Assembly: GCF_000420765.1 (NCBI RefSeq)
Contig: NZ_ATVO01000003.1
Coordinates: 248,001 to 312,000, forward strand
Length of the DNA: 64,000 nucleotides
Direction of reading: 5' to 3'
Source: Sandarakinorhabdus limnophila DSM 17366
GTDB lineage: Bacteria; Pseudomonadota; Alphaproteobacteria; Sphingomonadales; Sphingomonadaceae
This document shows, in pieces, positions 57,014 to 64,000 of the stretch. Position numbers and translations under genes: made by a program. How positions within the stretch are numbered: the stretch's first letter is position 1; each line of letters starts with the position of its first letter. Below the pieces are notes generated by a model. It was not told the origin of the DNA, did not search any database, and saw only the letters and a program-made list of their open reading frames with translations.

Positions 57014-58252
57014 ATGGCAACGATTGCTCCGGCCAGTGTGGCTGCTGTTCCACTTGATGTGATCGATGTGTCTGACGCAACGCTGTACGCCAACGACAGT
57101 TGGCGGCCGGTGTTCGCCCGGTTACGCGCCGATGCGCCGGTACATTACCAGGCCAACAGCCCCTTCGGCCCGTTCTGGTCGGTGTGTAGCCATGCCGACA
57201 TCATGGCGGTGGAAGCCCGGCCTGACATCTTTTCGTCCAGCCACGAATTCGGCGGCATCACCGTTGTCGATCTGTTTGGCGAGTATAATCTGCCGCAGTT
57301 CATCGCGATGGACCGGCCACGCCACAGCGATCAGCGCCGGGTGGTGGCGCCCGCCTTTGGCCCATCTGAAATCGCCCGCATGGCCATCGAAGTCCGCAAG
57401 CGCACGAGCGAACTGCTCGACGGGCTACCGATTGGTGAGGAATTTGATTGGGTTGACCGCGTCTCCATCGAATTGACCACCGGCATGCTGGCCATATTGT
57501 TCGATTATCCCTGGGAAAAGCGCCGTGATCTCACCTTGTGGTCAGACTGGGGTGGCGACATCGAGGCCGCGCTGAACCCGGCGACCAAGGATATCCGCCA
57601 GCAGCACTTGATCGACATGACCAACGCGCTCGATGCCCTGATGACCGAGCGCAAGGCCAAGCCGCCAACTGGTGACCTGATCAGTGCCATGGCGCACAGT
57701 GATGCCATGGGCGACATGCCGTTCCAGGAACGCACGGGAAACTATATCCTTTTGATCGTCGGCGGCAACGATACCACCCGCAATTCGATGTCGGGCCTGG
57801 TGGAGGCCTTCAACCGTTTTGACGGCGAATGGGCCAAGTTAGAGGCCGACAACAGTCTGATTTCCAATACGATTTCTGAAGTTCTGCGTTGGCAAACGCC
57901 GCTGGCGCACATGCGGCGCACGGCGGTGGAAGATGCCGATATCGCCGGGGTTCCGGTGAAGAAGGGCGACAAGATCGTCGTCTGGTACATCAGCGGCAAC
58001 CGCGATGAGAGCGTGTTTCCGGATGCAGAAACCTTTGATATCACACGTGCAAATGCCCGCCGCCACCTGTCGTTCGGCTTTGGCGTGCACCGCTGCGTGG
58101 GCGCGCGGCTCGCGGAGTTGCAGATCGCGGTGCTGCTGGAGGAACTTCTGGCCCGCAAATTGTTCCCCCGTCAGGTGGGAGCCGCCGAATATGTGGCGCA
58201 ATGCTTCGTGCACGGTTTCCGAAAGCTGCCGGTTGTGCTTGAACGGCGTTGA
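57014..58252 (+). CDS. cytochrome P450
   Basis: 412 residues, soluble bacterial P450. The I-helix is YILLIVGGNDTTRNSMSG, the K-helix ExxR is EVLRWQTP, and the heme-thiolate loop FGFGVHRCVGARLAE has Cys361. It probably oxidises a small lipid or terpenoid; substrate and ferredoxin partner are not encoded nearby. An upstream GTG is an alternative start. Its stop overlaps the cupin start by one base (TGATG). Confidence 0.93.
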   Translation: MATIAPASVAAVPLDVIDVSDATLYANDSWRPVFARLRADAPVHYQANSPFGPFWSVCSHADIMAVEARPDIFSSSHEFGGITVVDLFGEYNLPQFIAMDRPRHSDQRRVVAPAFGPSEIARMAIEVRKRTSELLDGLPIGEEFDWVDRVSIELTTGMLAILFDYPWEKRRDLTLWSDWGGDIEAALNPATKDIRQQHLIDMTNALDALMTERKAKPPTGDLISAMAHSDAMGDMPFQERTGNYILLIVGGNDTTRNSMSGLVEAFNRFDGEWAKLEADNSLISNTISEVLRWQTPLAHMRRTAVEDADIAGVPVKKGDKIVVWYISGNRDESVFPDAETFDITRANARRHLSFGFGVHRCVGARLAELQIAVLLEELLARKLFPRQVGAAEYVAQCFVHGFRKLPVVLERR

Positions 58253-58701
58253 TGCCGAAGCTTGATCTGTCCGCCCTGCCCGTCCGCTCTGGATCGGGAT
58301 ATCTGCCGCCGTTTGATGGCCCGGTGCTGGCGCGATCATGGCGCGCGGTGGCGGCGGCTGGCGGTCTGTGTCAGTTCGGTGCCAATCTGGTGACACTCGA
58401 GTCCGGCGCCTGGTCCAGCCAGCGTCACTGGCACACGCATGAGGACGAAATGTTGGTAATGCTGGCCGGTGAGGCGGTGCTGGTCGAGGAAAATGCCGAG
58501 ACTCTGCTCACCCCCGGCGACATCGCCTGCTTCCCCGCCGGTATTGCCAATGGCCATCATCTGCAGAACCGCTCCGCTCTGCCCTGCCAGTTCCTCGCCA
58601 TCGGCACCGATCAGCCAGACATCGACGAATGCCATTACCCCGATATCGACATGCACCTCGATCCCTCCGGCTTCCGCCGCAAATCGGGGCCGACGGCGTG
58701 A
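58252..58701 (+). CDS. cupin domain protein
   Basis: 149 residues. A single cupin fold with metal-binding motif 1 (GAWSSQRHWHTHEDEMLVML: two His and a Glu) and motif 2 (PGDIACFPAGIANGHHLQN). It may be a dioxygenase, isomerase or binding protein; unknown. It is joined to the P450 and the hydrolase by one-base overlaps, so the three are translated from one mRNA. Confidence 0.85.
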   Translation: MPKLDLSALPVRSGSGYLPPFDGPVLARSWRAVAAAGGLCQFGANLVTLESGAWSSQRHWHTHEDEMLVMLAGEAVLVEENAETLLTPGDIACFPAGIANGHHLQNRSALPCQFLAIGTDQPDIDECHYPDIDMHLDPSGFRRKSGPTA

Positions 58702-59699
58702 TGGGCCGGCGCACGATTTTGGCCTCTGGGCTGGCGGCGGGGTTAGCGGGCCTGTTGCCGGCGCGATTGGCCGCGCAGGCGCTGCGGCAAGGAGCCACCT
58801 CTTCCGGCCTGCGGCTAGCGCCTGATCAGGAAGCCATGGTGCCGGTTACCGGCGGGCGTATATATGTCCGGGTCAACGGCGCCCTGGGCGGCAAACCGCC
58901 GATCCTGTTCATCCACGGCGGTCCGGGCAGTTCGCACTGGAGCTGGCTCAACGCCACGGCGTTGGCCGATGATCGCGCCGTGATCCTGTATGATCAGCTG
59001 GATTGTGGCCGTTCCGATCGGCCGGGTGATCCGGTCAACTGGACAGTGGCGCGGTTCCTGTCGGAGATCGAGGCGATCCGCGTCCACTTCGGCATCGCGC
59101 GCTGGCATGTGCTGGGCGGCAGCTGGGGCGGCACGCTGGCGCTGGAATATGGCGCCACACGGCCCAGCGCGCTGGCTGGCCTGGTGCTGCAATCGCCACT
59201 GATCTCCACCGAGATCTGGCTGCGCGATGCCGCCGAACTGAAAGCCGGCATGCCCGCCGACGTGCGCGATCTGCTCGACCGCTGCGACACGCCCGGTGCC
59301 GCGCCGCAGGCCGAATGCGATGCCGCCACGGCGGCCTTTTATGCCCGCCATGTCCGCCAGGTGATCCCGCCGCCGGCGATTGCCGCTTATCGCGATGCAC
59401 TGCCGGCACCGTTTGCGGAAGGGCTTTACAATCACATGTGGGGCCGCGCCGAATTCACCTGCACCGGAACGCTAAAAGATTACGATGGGCAGCCCCTGCT
59501 CGAACAACTTGATCCAAAGCGCACCTTGTTCGTTGCCGGCCAGGATGATGAGGCCCGCCCCGCAACGGTTGCCAATTTCGCCATCGCCGCCGGCGCCCGG
59601 TTCGCGGAAATCCCCGACGCCGCGCACAGCATCATGCTGGACAATCCCGCCGCCTATATGGACCTGCTCAGGCCTTGGCTGGCCCGGCAAGACGCTTAA
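58701..59699 (+). CDS. exported proline iminopeptidase-like alpha/beta hydrolase
   Basis: 332 residues. Twin-arginine-like signal (MGRRTILASGLAAGLAGLLP, then ARLAAQA), so perhaps Tat exported. HGGPGSSHWSW is the HGGPG oxyanion motif of prolyl aminopeptidases, the nucleophile is the Ser of GGSWGG, and Asp and His are seen in QDDEARP and DAAHSIML. Many relatives hydrolyse other amides or esters. Its 3' end overlaps the convergent DUF6285 gene by 32 bases. Confidence 0.87.
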   Translation: MGRRTILASGLAAGLAGLLPARLAAQALRQGATSSGLRLAPDQEAMVPVTGGRIYVRVNGALGGKPPILFIHGGPGSSHWSWLNATALADDRAVILYDQLDCGRSDRPGDPVNWTVARFLSEIEAIRVHFGIARWHVLGGSWGGTLALEYGATRPSALAGLVLQSPLISTEIWLRDAAELKAGMPADVRDLLDRCDTPGAAPQAECDAATAAFYARHVRQVIPPPAIAAYRDALPAPFAEGLYNHMWGRAEFTCTGTLKDYDGQPLLEQLDPKRTLFVAGQDDEARPATVANFAIAAGARFAEIPDAAHSIMLDNPAAYMDLLRPWLARQDA

Positions 59700-60042
59700 A
59701 AGTCGCGTAGCGCGGATTATCCACGCCGCACTTGCCCAGCGCCACGGCAAGCAACGCATCCACCAGCCCGGGCGTCGCTGCCCCCATCGTGCCGGCGCGC
59801 AGCTGTTCGCACATTTGGGTGCGCAGCGTGTCCAGCGGAGCATCCTGCCCCATCACGCCCGCCAGCAGCGCCTGTTCGCGGGCTTGCGGCTGTTGCGCCA
59901 GTTCGCGCGCCACAATCGCCAGAGCGTTGCCCGCCACCTTGGCGTGAAAGGCGCGGCGGCCTTTCAGTTCCGGTTCCAGTTCCGCCAGGAACAGCTGCAC
60001 CGCCTCGATCAGCGTGGTGGCTTCGATCTGTTCCGCCATCAC
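59668..60042 (-). CDS. DUF6285 protein
   Basis: 124 residues, helical. LIEAVQLFLAELEPELKGR and FHAKVAGNALAIVARELAQQ are typical of a small family that occurs with phosphotransferase and acyl-CoA dehydrogenase genes. Function unknown. Start at 60042 or the next ATG at 60039; it overlaps the phosphotransferase stop by up to four bases. Confidence 0.75.
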   Translation of the reverse strand: MMAEQIEATTLIEAVQLFLAELEPELKGRRAFHAKVAGNALAIVARELAQQPQAREQALLAGVMGQDAPLDTLRTQMCEQLRAGTMGAATPGLVDALLAVALGKCGVDNPRYATFKRLAGPAKA

Positions 60043-61031
60043 ACGCTCCCGAACTTGAACAGGTGCATCAGGTCCAATTCCACTTCGGAGACACGGCGGC
60101 CAATGGCGGCGCGTTCCACGTTGCGCAGCCGGCCGGAGACATGATCATCACCCAGTTGCAGGCAGGCGATGCCCCATTTCAACGTGCCGAACACTTCCCA
60201 GAAGGCCGCGCGCTCACGATCGACCGGACCGCCACCGGCCGCCTCATAGGCCGCATAAAGTTCATCGCGCTGGCCAAAGCCGCCCACCGGCCGGTCCCGC
60301 ACGCCAAAACGCCACGAATTGCAGCACAGCCAGCCCAGATCCTCGTGGCCGTCACCCAGATGCGCCAGTTCCCAATCCAGCACCGCCACCAGGCCATCGG
60401 GGGCCACCAGGAAATTGCCGGAACGGAAATCGCCGTGGACGATATTTGTCGGCGGCCGATCCGCCACCCGTTCCCGCAACCAGGCAAAGGCGAGATCGAA
60501 CACCGGCGAATCGACGCCAAAGCGGCGATAGTTGGTGAACATGCGATCCAGCGACTGCGCCGTGCTGCCCGATGGCAAGGCCAGCCCGTCGGCAACGCTG
60601 ATCGGCAACCTATGCAACCGGGCCAGCACCTCGGCGCACTGGCGCGTCATCACGGCGCGCGCCGGGGCATATTCGGGCAGCTTCAGCCATTTCGGCGCCA
60701 GCGCCTCGCCCGGCAGCCGGGCCATCACATAGGCTTCTCCCAGGCCATCTTCCGGTGTCAGCACCCGCACCACTTCGGCTACGGGCAGGCCGCGCTCAAA
60801 GGCGCGCTGTTGAAGCCGGGCCTGATCGGCACGCGGCAGGCCGCCTTCTGGCACGGAACCGGTGGCGGCGCATTGCAGGATCAGTGGCCAAGGTGCGCCA
60901 TCGGCCGTCACGGCATCCACGGCAAAGGTGGCCGAGGACGCCCCGCCCGACAATTGTTCCACATGGGTAACGGTGGCGCCAACCAGCGCCGAAACGATCT
61001 CAGGCGTTGGAAGTTTTTGGGGAACAGCCAT
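60039..61031 (-). CDS. aminoglycoside-phosphotransferase-like kinase family protein
   Basis: 330 residues. APH/ACAD10-like fold: VEQLSGGASSATFAV near the start, IVHGDFRSGNFLVAPDG (catalytic Asp and Asn) and VAVLDWELAHLGDGHEDLGW (metal Asp). Relatives phosphorylate 4-hydroxyacyl-CoAs before acyl-CoA dehydrogenase-type steps, so a fatty-acid substrate is likelier than an antibiotic. The start overlaps the GNAT stop by one base; DUF6285 follows. Confidence 0.87.
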   Translation of the reverse strand: MAVPQKLPTPEIVSALVGATVTHVEQLSGGASSATFAVDAVTADGAPWPLILQCAATGSVPEGGLPRADQARLQQRAFERGLPVAEVVRVLTPEDGLGEAYVMARLPGEALAPKWLKLPEYAPARAVMTRQCAEVLARLHRLPISVADGLALPSGSTAQSLDRMFTNYRRFGVDSPVFDLAFAWLRERVADRPPTNIVHGDFRSGNFLVAPDGLVAVLDWELAHLGDGHEDLGWLCCNSWRFGVRDRPVGGFGQRDELYAAYEAAGGGPVDRERAAFWEVFGTLKWGIACLQLGDDHVSGRLRNVERAAIGRRVSEVELDLMHLFKFGSV

Positions 61032-61549
61032 CAGTCGCTGGCCAGGCGGGCGTAGCTGACTTCGTCGAACCAGGCGTCGCCATCGCGCCAGCTTTGCACG
61101 AAGCGGCCTTCCTCCCGGAACCAGCAGCGTTCCAGCACGCGCTGGGCCGGACGGTTGCGGGCATCGGTGACGGCAACCAGGCGGCGGCGGCCGTTGCGGA
61201 ACAGGCGGCGCACCATCGCTTCTACCGCTTCGGCACACAGGCCCTGCCGCTGCCAGCGTGGATCGAGCGCAAAGCCGAGTTCGGCCGTGGCATTCCACGG
61301 CGGCGAAAAACGGATGCCGAGGTCACCGATCATGCTGCCATCCTTGGCGGTGATTGCGAATTGCTGCCACCCATCGGAATCGGGAGCCGCGCGCCGCTGC
61401 ATGGCCGCGATCAGGGCGATGCTTTCTTCCACCGAACGTACCAGCGGATCAAACGGCGCGGCGGCGCGGATGCGATGCCAGTCGGCAGCATCATCCACCT
61501 GCATCGGCCGGATGAGCAGTCGTTCCGTGTCGATTTCCCAATCGTTCAT
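61031..61549 (-). CDS. GNAT family N-acetyltransferase
   Basis: 172 residues. IDTERLLIRPMQVDDAADW is the start of the RimJ/RimL-type acetyltransferases, with the acetyl-CoA loop WQRQGLCAEAVEAMVRRLF (R/Q-x-x-G-x-A) and NRPAQRVLERCWFREEGRF. Target unknown: an amino group of protein or small molecule. The ATG chosen begins the conserved region. Coupled by one-base overlap to the kinase-like gene. Confidence 0.85.
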   Translation of the reverse strand: MNDWEIDTERLLIRPMQVDDAADWHRIRAAAPFDPLVRSVEESIALIAAMQRRAAPDSDGWQQFAITAKDGSMIGDLGIRFSPPWNATAELGFALDPRWQRQGLCAEAVEAMVRRLFRNGRRRLVAVTDARNRPAQRVLERCWFREEGRFVQSWRDGDAWFDEVSYARLASD

Positions 61550-61767
61550 CCTGTGACCCGCATGCTTTAACCCGTTGTCAAACAGAGATTGGTCTTTCCG
61601 TTGCACGATGGCAACGCCCGAGCAAGAACCGACAGTTGGGGGGGGCTCAACCGGGCTTGAAAAAACATGAAGCATCTGTAATCACCTGCGCCATAGCCCG
61701 GCCATCGGGCTTGTTCGCGGCTACCGTGGATCACGGCCAAAGCCCGGATTTTTTGGGAAGGAACTTC

Positions 61768-64000
61768 ATGTCGACCGTTGAAACCGCGGGCACACTTGCC
61801 GTGCGCGCTGCCCTTTTGCTTGGCGTTTCCACCACTGTCGCACTGGCCGCCCCCGCCTATGCGCAAACCGCTGCCGCCGAAGACGCCGGCGATGAACAGA
61901 TCATTATCGTCACTGCTTCCAAGCAGGCCAAGACCCTGCAGGACACGCCGATTTCGGTGTCGGTGACATCGAAGGCGCTGATTGAAAACGCCCAAATCCG
62001 CGATGCGTTCGATCTGCAGTCGGTGGTGCCGTCGCTGCGCGTGTCGCAGCTGCAATCGTCCGCCAACACCAATTTCATCATCCGTGGTTTCGGCAACGGC
62101 GCCAACAACGTTGGTATCGAGCCTTCGGTCGGCGTGTTCATCGACGGCGTCTATCGCAGCCGTTCTGCTGCCCAGATCGGCGATCTGCCCAGCGTTGAGC
62201 GCATCGAAGTGCTGCGCGGCCCGCAATCGACCCTGTTCGGCAAGAACGCGTCGGCCGGGATCATTTCGGTCGTCACCTCCGAACCGAAGTTCGAACTGGG
62301 CGGTCAGGCCGAACTTTCGTACGGCAACTACAATGCGCTTATCGCGCGTGCCGAAATCACCGGGCCGATCAGCGAAACCATCGCCTTCAGCCTGGCGGGC
62401 AACTATAACCGCCGCGACGGTTATGTGTATAACGAAGCGCTGAACATCAACGAGAACGAGCGTAACCGTGGCGGCGTGCGCGCCCAGCTGCTGTTCAAGC
62501 CATCCGAAGATTTCAAGCTCCGCCTGATCGCTGATTACGACAAGATCGATGAAATCTGCTGCTCGGTGGTCAACCTTGTCGATGGCCCGACCGGCAATGC
62601 CGTGCGCGCTCTGGGCGGCCGCATCATCTCCAACCAGCCGTTGGCCCTGCGTTCGGCGACCAACTTCCCGTCCACCAACCTAGTCGACAATTTCGGCTTC
62701 TCGGCGCAGGCGGACTATAACGCCGGCCAGTTCGATCTCACCTTCATCGGTGCCTATCGCGGCGTGCGGCTTTCCACCAATGCCGACAGCGATTTCACCA
62801 GTGCCGATCTGATCGGCGAAAACAGCGCCCGTAACGCCATCGACACCTACACCGCTGAATTCCGTGTCGCGTCGAAGTTCGATGGCCCGGTCAACTTCCT
62901 GGTTGGCGCCTTCTATTTCCACGAGAATATCGATGCCAGCGGCGCGCTGACCTTTGGTCGGGATTTCCGCAACTATGCCAGCGCGCTTTCGGGTGGTGCC
63001 TATACCAGCCTGGAACCGACGCTGCGCGCGCTGTTGCCGGGCACACCGGCTGGCCAGTTCGGCGGCCGCGGCCAGGGCCGGTTCGAAGACTATGACTACA
63101 AGAACCGCGCCATCTCGGTTTTCGGTAGCGTGGATTGGAACATCGTCGAGGACCTGACCCTGACGCTGGGCGGCAACTACACGCACGACAGCAAGACCTA
63201 TGCCACCAACGTGGTTACCACCGATGTGTTCTCCGGCCTTGATCTGGTGCGCGCCGGTGTGAACGCCGGTGTGCCGGCCGTTGTCGCGGCCAATCCGCAG
63301 TTCAACCCCTTCCTGGGCCTGCGCGGTCTGCAGTTCATCCCGCCCTACCTCAACGTGCCCAATAGCGTTGAAGATGGCCGCACGTCGGACAGCGATTTCG
63401 CCTACACCGTGCGCCTGAACTACAAGTTCAGCGACAACATCAACGTCTATGCTACCCACGCGACCGGCTTCAAGGCGAGCTCGATCAACCTGTCGTTCGA
63501 TGCCCGTCCGCCGGCAGCGCTGTTCATCCCGGGTTCGACGGCACAGTCGCCGGCACCGGCGGCCTCGCCGATCCGCACCGCGCTGGGCGCCAACCTGCCG
63601 GTGAACCTCACCACCGGCTCGCGCTCTGCCGATCCGGAATATGCCACAGTTTATGAACTGGGCATCAAGGGGCAGTGGGAAGGATTTGGCGTCAACCTGG
63701 CTGCGTTCCGCCAGACCCTGAACGGTTTCCAGAGCAACGTGTTCTCGGGCACCGGCTTCATCCTGGCCAATGCCGAACAGCAGTCGGTGACCGGATTTGA
63801 ACTCGACGCCACCATCTCGCCGGTGAAGGATCTGCGCTTCTTCGCCAACCTCACCTATCTCGACATGAAGTTTGACAGCTTCGTGGGCGGTGCGGCCCTG
63901 CAGGCCGGCAGCTTCGCCACCCTGCCGCAGGATCTTTCTGGCCTGCCTGTGGCCGGCGTGCCGGAATTCGCTGTTTCGGTAGGCGGCGATTATACCGCTC
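61768..64000 (+). CDS. TonB-dependent receptor (cut by window end)
   Basis: At least 744 residues; no stop is reached. GGGAAGGAA precedes the ATG. A signal peptide (to about residue 32), a TonB box (EQIIIVTASK, 43-52), and the plug with FIIRGFGNGANNVG, GVFIDGVYRSR and RIEVLRGPQSTLFGKNASAG. Barrel strands then follow (LTLTLGGNYTHDSKTY, YATHATGFKASS, YELGIKGQWEGF). The ligand is unknown; receptors of this type in sphingomonads take up siderophores, sugars or aromatic compounds. Confidence 0.93.
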   Translation, partial: MSTVETAGTLAVRAALLLGVSTTVALAAPAYAQTAAAEDAGDEQIIIVTASKQAKTLQDTPISVSVTSKALIENAQIRDAFDLQSVVPSLRVSQLQSSANTNFIIRGFGNGANNVGIEPSVGVFIDGVYRSRSAAQIGDLPSVERIEVLRGPQSTLFGKNASAGIISVVTSEPKFELGGQAELSYGNYNALIARAEITGPISETIAFSLAGNYNRRDGYVYNEALNINENERNRGGVRAQLLFKPSEDFKLRLIADYDKIDEICCSVVNLVDGPTGNAVRALGGRIISNQPLALRSATNFPSTNLVDNFGFSAQADYNAGQFDLTFIGAYRGVRLSTNADSDFTSADLIGENSARNAIDTYTAEFRVASKFDGPVNFLVGAFYFHENIDASGALTFGRDFRNYASALSGGAYTSLEPTLRALLPGTPAGQFGGRGQGRFEDYDYKNRAISVFGSVDWNIVEDLTLTLGGNYTHDSKTYATNVVTTDVFSGLDLVRAGVNAGVPAVVAANPQFNPFLGLRGLQFIPPYLNVPNSVEDGRTSDSDFAYTVRLNYKFSDNINVYATHATGFKASSINLSFDARPPAALFIPGSTAQSPAPAASPIRTALGANLPVNLTTGSRSADPEYATVYELGIKGQWEGFGVNLAAFRQTLNGFQSNVFSGTGFILANAEQQSVTGFELDATISPVKDLRFFANLTYLDMKFDSFVGGAALQAGSFATLPQDLSGLPVAGVPEFAVSVGGDYTA

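Noticed and set aside
61657-61684. TTGAAA and TAATCA with a 16-base spacer before the TonB receptor
   Set aside because: The -10 match is too poor to list as a promoter.

Overview
The window is high-GC chromosomal DNA from an alphaproteobacterium, most likely of the order Sphingomonadales. The basis is protein content and gene order: a short FtsY without an acidic domain, ffh-rpsP-rimM-trmD-rplS, ybgC-tolQRA and tolB-pal, fmt-truA, yajC-secDF followed by a DUF815 ATPase, a MipA/OmpV protein, DUF481 outer-membrane proteins, a TonB-dependent receptor, and a GTTC-N7-GTTC-type SOS box at uvrA. Genus and species cannot be read from the sequence. There is no rRNA, CRISPR array, prophage or complete insertion sequence; one tRNA-Met is present.

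Layout. 1-4 kb: a small exported EF-hand protein, an acyl-CoA carboxylase carboxyltransferase (minus strand), a LuxR-type HTH protein with a C-terminal membrane anchor, and two small unknown proteins. 4-10.7 kb: uvrA behind a LexA box, then a membrane protein/fatty acid hydroxylase pair divergent from a LysR regulator, then a short echo of the uvrA 3' end, then MipA/OmpV. 10.9-14.6 kb: DUF465, DksA-like, pdxH, PhzF, dapF and ftsY, mostly tightly spaced. 14.6-17 kb: a GGDEF-EAL protein on the opposite strand separates ftsY from ffh. 17.2-20.9 kb: ffh-rpsP-rimM-trmD-rplS, closed by a good terminator. 21-27 kb: the Tol-Pal system, split between tolA and tolB by an oppositely oriented amidohydrolase; cpoB is not present. 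27-28.8 kb: fmt-truA. 29-33 kb: an alkaline phosphatase, a 2-oxoglutarate/Fe(II) oxygenase, a decayed DUF481 gene followed by a DUF481 gene with an in-frame early stop, and tRNA-Met. 33-38 kb: a nitronate monooxygenase-like protein, then yajC-secD-secF and DUF815. 38.1-38.6 kb: a short scar with tandem repeats and a gene fragment. 38.6-41.8 kb: sppA, a TRIC-like channel and a PepSY protein.

41.9-56.4 kb is a large minus-strand block of central metabolism, read sdhCDAB, (broken amidase), thioesterase, zapE, mdh, sucCD, sucAB, lpdA. It encodes succinate dehydrogenase, malate dehydrogenase, succinyl-CoA synthetase and the whole 2-oxoglutarate dehydrogenase complex. The amidase in this block is a deletion chimera that lacks its nucleophilic serine.

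56.5-64 kb is accessory: a DUF1330-like protein, a plus-strand trio of cytochrome P450, cupin and exported prolyl-aminopeptidase-like hydrolase joined by one-base stop/start overlaps, a minus-strand trio (GNAT, phosphotransferase, DUF6285), and a TonB-dependent receptor cut by the end of the window. No complete new defence or mobile system is evident. The most unusual signals are the genome scars (uvrA tail echo, decayed and early-stopped DUF481 genes, amidase/TPR chimera, repeats at 38.15 kb), the membrane-anchored LuxR-HTH protein, and the P450-cupin-hydrolase unit.
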